This document shows positions 59,792-64,000 of a stretch of DNA of 64,000 nucleotides, one piece after another. Source of the DNA: Bacteroidia bacterium (lineage in GTDB: Bacteria; Bacteroidota; Bacteroidia; Chitinophagales; Chitinophagaceae); NCBI GenBank assembly GCA_030426665.1, contig JAUHYD010000002.1, forward strand, positions 186,001 to 250,000, read 5' to 3'. Position numbers and translations under genes: made by a program. A model generated the notes under the pieces. The model ran no database searches, was not told the DNA's origin, and was given only the letters and a program-made list of their open reading frames with translations. Positions within the stretch are counted from its first letter, which is position 1, and every line of letters starts with the position of its first letter.

Positions 59792-60119
59792 TAAAATTAA
59801 CCGTAAGAAAATTTCTTGCGGTTTCGAGGTGCAATTTAATTAATTCGCACGAAACTGAGCCACTGACAATTAACTGGTTTAACGGGAATTAACAATTGAA
59901 AATCAAGCATGTAATTTAATGCGACTATGATTTGCGCAAAAGGTTGTTATATGGTGTATTGTGCTATGTTTTAGGCGGTAGTTGCCAAAAGGGTTTATAA
60001 TATTAGCAAGCTTTGTGAGTGTGGCATTTAAGTTATGCGTTTATTTATTTGAGTGTGCCATCATTACAAGTTATCGGGTATCTTTGATAGTGAGTTTCTA
60101 AACAAACAGGAAATCAAAT
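59792..60119. other. Divergent intergenic region between sucA and IPExxxVDY gene
   Basis: A 328-base gap. Near sucA a hairpin CCGTAAGAAA/TTTCTTGCGG (59801-59821) sits just upstream of the start codon in the leader, and a GTGC/GCAC stem encloses an AATTAATT palindrome (about 59831-59852). In the plus direction TATCTTTG (60079-60086) is a -7 box for the gene at 60120. No gene was found. Confidence 0.5.
60079..60086 (+). promoter_or_regulatory. -7 box of the IPExxxVDY gene
   Basis: TATCTTTG matches TAnnTTTG, 33 bases before the ATG at 60120; no TTG at standard spacing. Confidence 0.45.
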
Positions 60120-60605
60120 ATGGCAAATGCGTATTTGGACATCAAGGAAATGAGGTCTAATTTTTTTTCGGAGACCTCTATGCTCGGAGTAGTGTCGCCT
60201 GAACCGGGTTACCGATTTTGCTGGATACTCAACAATTATTTTGGATTGGACTTTGCTAACGTACCTGAAAATACAATATGCCTGGGTGGCAACAAGGCTA
60301 TCACCGGACAACAGTTAATGTTTTCGGAGCCGGAAAGCAGTGGAGAGCTGGTATACTTTCCGACTTTTCGTCATCAGGTGCCAAACAGTAGTTATAAATA
60401 TGTACTATATCAACTTAAGAGCGGCAAAGTATCATTGATACCGGAAGCGCGGCATCTCGATTATTTGTGGTTATTTCAGACTGCGAAGCCACTACACGAT
60501 GCGCATATTATGTTGGAAGAACTGAGAGATATACCGGAGATTCAACTTGTGCAGATGTTGGATACCGACACAATTAAGAGGAGTCTGACCAACTTGTTAG
60601 TCTGA
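60120..60605 (+). CDS. IPExxxVDY-family protein
   Basis: A 161-aa cytoplasmic protein found in Bacteroidota. It carries the name motif in the form LIPEARHLDYLWLFQ (residues ~104-118), where Val is replaced by Leu, and the N-terminal FxxxTSMLGVVSPEPGYRFCWILN. The role of the family is unknown. Relatives are often encoded near acyl carrier or pyruvate kinase genes; none are seen here. It is followed after 155 bases by the DUF2723 gene, which has its own promoter. Confidence 0.85.
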   Translation: MANAYLDIKEMRSNFFSETSMLGVVSPEPGYRFCWILNNYFGLDFANVPENTICLGGNKAITGQQLMFSEPESSGELVYFPTFRHQVPNSSYKYVLYQLKSGKVSLIPEARHLDYLWLFQTAKPLHDAHIMLEELRDIPEIQLVQMLDTDTIKRSLTNLLV

Positions 60606-60710
60606 GATTCATTTTTGAAGGATCGACGACATTGCTACCAAATATTAACTATCAGGTAAGATTCTGATTGTAGAACTCTGAGGATTAACCTTTATTAAAC
60701 AACTAAAATG

Positions 60711-60739
60711 TTGATAACTGACAACTTTTGTTATTTTTG
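60711..60739 (+). promoter_or_regulatory. Promoter of the DUF2723 gene
   Basis: TTG (60711-60713), 18-base spacer, TATTTTTG (60732-60739). Start of transcription is expected near 60744, about 17 bases before the ATG at 60761. Confidence 0.65.
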
Positions 60740-60760
60740 TCGCCTCTCTAAAAGTATATC

Positions 60761-63700
60761 ATGAACTATCGTAAAGTCAATAACCTTGTCGGATGGATTG
60801 TAGGTGGAATTGCTGCTATTGTCTATCTAATGACAATGGAGCGCACCACGAGTTTCTGGGATTGTGGGGAATTCCTGTCTTGTGCCTATAAGTTGGAAGT
60901 CGGACACTCTCCGGGGGCGCCGTTTTTTATGATGTTGCAACGCATGTTTGCGCTATTTGCAGGAGGAGAGGTGTACACCGGCGGTCCATCAACTAATGCT
61001 GCATTATTTATGAACTCGCTTTCGGCATTGGCAAGTGCGTTCAGTATTTTGTTTTTGTTCTGGACTATTACGCACTTTGCCAAAAAGCTGGTCGCTCATA
61101 ATATAGAGCCTGACACCACTCAATTGATATCTATTATGGGGGCTGGGGTAGTAGGTGCGCTTGCTTGTACATTTTCAGATACATTCTGGTTTTCTGCTGT
61201 TGAAGCAGAAGTATATGCGACGTCGTCGCTTTTTACGGCTTTTACCTTTTGGGTAATGTTGAAATGGGAGCATATCGCGGATGAAAAGCATGCGGATAGG
61301 TGGATTGTGCTTATTGCATTCCTTATAGGCTTGTCAGTGTGTGTACACTTGCTGAACTTGCTTACAATACCGGCATTGGCGATGATTTATTATTTCCGCA
61401 GGTATGAAAACCCTTCTACCAAAGGTGCCGCTGTTGCTTTCCTGGTTGGGTGTGTTATTCTTGGTTTTATACAGTTTGGTGTTATCCAGTATATCCCCAG
61501 AATAGCTTCTGTTTTCGATCGCGTATTTACCAACGATTTTGGTGCCTCGTTTGATACCGGTGCGTTTGTGTTTTTGGTGCTTTTTGCTGCGTTGCTTGCA
61601 TTCCTGCTTTTGTTTTTCAAGAAGAAAGGATGGTATCTGGCGCACACCGGAATGTTGTGTGTGATTTTTATTATCATCGGGTACTCCTGTTATTTCACTG
61701 CCATAATCCGTTCGAGGGCTGATGTTCCGATAGATATGACCAATCCCGATAACCCGATGAGTTTTCTGGACTATGTAAACCGGGAACAATTCGGGCAGCA
61801 ACCTCTTTTATCGGGTCCTTACTTTACCAGCAGATATACTGATTTTGATGATTCCCGTAAGTTATATGCGCCAGCGAAGGTTGATGGGAAAGATGTTTAT
61901 GAGGTTGTTGGAAAGAAAACGGAACCTATATTTGGCGTAGACCCGAGAACAGGTCAGAATCAAAGTCATTTCTTTCCGAGAATATGGGACTACAACAACC
62001 CGAGTCACGTTTCCTTTTACCGTAACTATCTTGGTTTGGGAGAAGATGAAGATCCGACTGCAAGAGATAACTTTTCGTTCTTTATGCAGTACCAGATGGG
62101 CTGGATGTGGTGGCGTTTTTTCATGTGGAATTTTGCCGGCCGCCAGAACGATGTTGAAGGTCAGGGTGATCCTCAGCGTGGCAACTGGATTTCAGGTATC
62201 ACGTTTGTTGACCAATTCAGGGGACTTGGAGATACCGACAAAATGGGTGACCTGAGCAATAGTCCTGCTCACAACAAGTTGTATTTGTTGCCCTTTGCTC
62301 TTGGTATTTTAGGGTTAGTTTACCAGTTTAACAGAAATAAGAAAGATGGTGCAATTGTACTTACACTATTCTTTTTTACAGGTGCTGCTATTGGCATATT
62401 CCTAAACATGACTCCCATGCAGCCTCGTGAGCGTGACTACGCCTTTGCCGGGTGTACCTACACGTTTACTATTTGGATAGGTTTAGGGGTACTCATGGTC
62501 CAACAGTTATTTTCGAAGTTTATGGGAAAGAGTGCTGCCGGTGCCTTTGGTGCGGTAGTGCTCAGTCTGGTTGCTGTGCCTGTATTGATGGCCAATGTAG
62601 AGTGGGACGACCACGATCGCTCTCATAAGACTTTGGCCCATGCAGAGGCGTACAATACACTTTCATGTTGCGCGCCTAATGCGGTACTGTTCACTTATGG
62701 AGATAACCAGACCTACCCGCTTTGGTACATTCAGGAGGTTGAAGGATTCAGGAAAGACGTTCGAATTATTAACACTAGTCTTTTGGGTATTGATTGGTAT
62801 GTTGATCAATTGAACGTCAGGTTTAACGATGCGATGCCTGTCCCGATGGTTTGGGAGAAGAAGGACTATATGGGCGACAAGCACAATTTTGTACAGTACC
62901 TTGAAAACCCAAGCTTGAAGATTCCTAAAGACAGATATTTTAACCTTACAGATATCTGTAAGTTTATGGTGAGCAACGACAGAGATAAAATGGCACAACG
63001 TGGAAGTGAGCCTGCAAACTATATGCCGGTGAAGAACTTTTTTGTGCCGACTCTAAGTAAGGAAGAATTGGTGAAAAGAGGCTTGATTAGTGCGAAGGAT
63101 ACAGCGAATGTAGAAACAGACATGAAGTTTACATATCCTTCTAATGCAGCAACCAAGAGTGACCTTGCTATCCTGAATATCATTGCAGCGGTGGCAAATG
63201 AAGGCTGGAAGCGTCCGCTTTATTTTGATGCCGGATTACGTGCAACTGATTATGCAGGTACCAGCGAATACATGAGGTTGGAGGGGATGATTAACAGATT
63301 GATGCCATTTAAAGTAATCGACTCTGTTAAGGCTAACTATGGTGTTAGTGGTACTATTGATCTGGATAAGAGCTATGATATGGTGGTCAATAAGTTCCAT
63401 TGGGGTGGATCAGAGAGAAAAGATGTATTCTTTGATGAACCCAACCGCCATGTACTTATTTCCTACAGGATGAATGCATCTTCTATTGCTAATCAGCTTG
63501 TGACTGAAGGACGCAATAAAGAGGCCCTAACAGTACTTGATAAAGTATATGATAAGATAACAGACGAGTCCTATCCTTATAGCTACGAATATGGTGGCTA
63601 CTTCATGGCGTCTGCCTATTATCGTGCAGGGGATAGAGAGAAAGCAACTGCTATCACAAATAAAATTGTAAAGAACTCAGAGGAAACAATGAGCTGGATA

Positions 63701-63889
63701 GCATCTCTGGACAATGACGGAAGAAATGCAATGTCCAGCGTTGTAAACCAACAGCTTGAGATTATGCAGATTATTGGTCAGACTGCCTATCAGGTTGGCG
63801 ATACAACGATGGCAAAGTCATTGATGAGCAAAATGAGGGTAATGATGAGTAATGAGAAAATCAGACCGCTTGTAGACACCCGGAGATAA
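60761..63889 (+). CDS. DUF2723 membrane glycosyltransferase-like protein
   Basis: A 1042-aa protein. The first ~600 residues hold about 12 transmembrane helices, with the conserved acidic loop MERTTSFWDCGEFLSCAYKL (residues ~27-46) and HSPGAPFFMMLQRMFALF just after; this is the DUF2723 signature, a GT-C type fold related to protein mannosyltransferases. The middle (~615-720) contains HDRSHKTLAHAEAYNT and NAVLFTYGDNQTYPLWYIQ, also typical of the family. The C-terminal ~320 residues are soluble, ending in TPR-like helices (IANQLVTEGRNKEALTVLDK, GYFMASAYYRAGDREKA). It is likely to transfer sugars to surface or exported proteins, but the substrate is not established. It has its own promoter and is followed by a strong terminator. 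Confidence 0.9.
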   Translation: MNYRKVNNLVGWIVGGIAAIVYLMTMERTTSFWDCGEFLSCAYKLEVGHSPGAPFFMMLQRMFALFAGGEVYTGGPSTNAALFMNSLSALASAFSILFLFWTITHFAKKLVAHNIEPDTTQLISIMGAGVVGALACTFSDTFWFSAVEAEVYATSSLFTAFTFWVMLKWEHIADEKHADRWIVLIAFLIGLSVCVHLLNLLTIPALAMIYYFRRYENPSTKGAAVAFLVGCVILGFIQFGVIQYIPRIASVFDRVFTNDFGASFDTGAFVFLVLFAALLAFLLLFFKKKGWYLAHTGMLCVIFIIIGYSCYFTAIIRSRADVPIDMTNPDNPMSFLDYVNREQFGQQPLLSGPYFTSRYTDFDDSRKLYAPAKVDGKDVYEVVGKKTEPIFGVDPRTGQNQSHFFPRIWDYNNPSHVSFYRNYLGLGEDEDPTARDNFSFFMQYQMGWMWWRFFMWNFAGRQNDVEGQGDPQRGNWISGITFVDQFRGLGDTDKMGDLSNSPAHNKLYLLPFALGILGLVYQFNRNKKDGAIVLTLFFFTGAAIGIFLNMTPMQPRERDYAFAGCTYTFTIWIGLGVLMVQQLFSKFMGKSAAGAFGAVVLSLVAVPVLMANVEWDDHDRSHKTLAHAEAYNTLSCCAPNAVLFTYGDNQTYPLWYIQEVEGFRKDVRIINTSLLGIDWYVDQLNVRFNDAMPVPMVWEKKDYMGDKHNFVQYLENPSLKIPKDRYFNLTDICKFMVSNDRDKMAQRGSEPANYMPVKNFFVPTLSKEELVKRGLISAKDTANVETDMKFTYPSNAATKSDLAILNIIAAVANEGWKRPLYFDAGLRATDYAGTSEYMRLEGMINRLMPFKVIDSVKANYGVSGTIDLDKSYDMVVNKFHWGGSERKDVFFDEPNRHVLISYRMNASSIANQLVTEGRNKEALTVLDKVYDKITDESYPYSYEYGGYFMASAYYRAGDREKATAITNKIVKNSEETMSWIASLDNDGRNAMSSVVNQQLEIMQIIGQTAYQVGDTTMAKSLMSKMRVMMSNEKIRPLVDTRR

Positions 63890-63915
63890 TAGAACGTTTT
63901 TGTTCAAATGAAAAG

Positions 63916-63947
63916 GCCTTCCCTGTTGCGACAAGGAAGGCTTTTTT
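63916..63947 (+). terminator. Strong intrinsic terminator after the DUF2723 gene
   Basis: A stem of GCCTTCC-c-TGT with ACA-a-GGAAGGC, loop TGCG, followed by TTTTTT. It lies about 27 bases after the stop at 63889. Confidence 0.85.
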
Positions 63948-64000
63948 GTGTCTTATGCTGGTGTTTGTAGTATTGTTGCTGTAAAGAGGCATTAGTCATT

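Overview
The window is chromosomal DNA of a member of the Bacteroidota, most likely Chitinophagales/Chitinophagaceae-like. The reasons are: promoters of the TTG-N18-20-TAnnTTTG type, three giant or large secreted proteins ending in type IX secretion (T9SS) type A sorting domains, an IPExxxVDY-family protein, a DUF2723 membrane glycosyltransferase-like protein, and outer-membrane beta-barrels typical of the phylum. I see no tRNA, rRNA, insertion sequence, prophage or CRISPR array.

Layout. 1-5253 (minus strand): the end of an RND efflux pump gene cut by the window edge, its membrane-fusion adaptor, a small secreted protein of unknown function and a LytTR response regulator. 5458-20975 (plus): a four-gene, tightly packed surface locus made of an outer-membrane barrel, a 1413-aa secreted protein that I think belongs to the TANFOR type, a fibronectin-III protein, and a 2505-aa protein with an NHL propeller, 24 Cys-paired repeats and a T9SS signal. 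21191-23269: a small unknown protein, an NAD(P)-binding protein and a TPR lipoprotein. 23270-24003: a long non-coding stretch holding a near-perfect promoter followed at once by a strong terminator on the minus strand (candidate ~60-nt RNA). 24004-25575: a T9SS-exported protein with bacterial Ig-like repeats. 25861-28883: a three-gene ABC export/efflux operon of the MacAB type. 28884-30103: a TPR protein flanked by two hairpin-rich non-coding stretches. 30104-36676: a polytopic membrane protein, a small membrane protein, an ALDH7-type aldehyde dehydrogenase, an unknown barrel-like protein, an OmpR-family regulator and superoxide dismutase. 37033-45138: a 2701-aa T9SS protein with 27 BIG2-like repeats. 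45237-63889: mostly housekeeping genes: AIM24-like protein, IlvE, OxyR, an L,D-transpeptidase-like protein, MBL hydrolase, a 1127-aa propeller/barrel protein, O-antigen ligase, DprA, DUF6438 protein, SucA, IPExxxVDY protein and a DUF2723 protein.

How it fits together. Two themes dominate: building and decorating the cell surface (four-gene locus, giant repeat proteins, O-antigen ligase, DUF2723 protein, L,D-transpeptidase-like protein, efflux and ABC exporters) and oxidative stress (OxyR, superoxide dismutase). None of the T9SS core machinery is in the window, so the three CTD proteins must rely on machinery encoded elsewhere. The best candidates for an undescribed system are the 5458-20975 surface operon and the small promoter-terminator unit at 23484-23579. 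All family names come from reading the translations and from memory of the families; nothing was searched.
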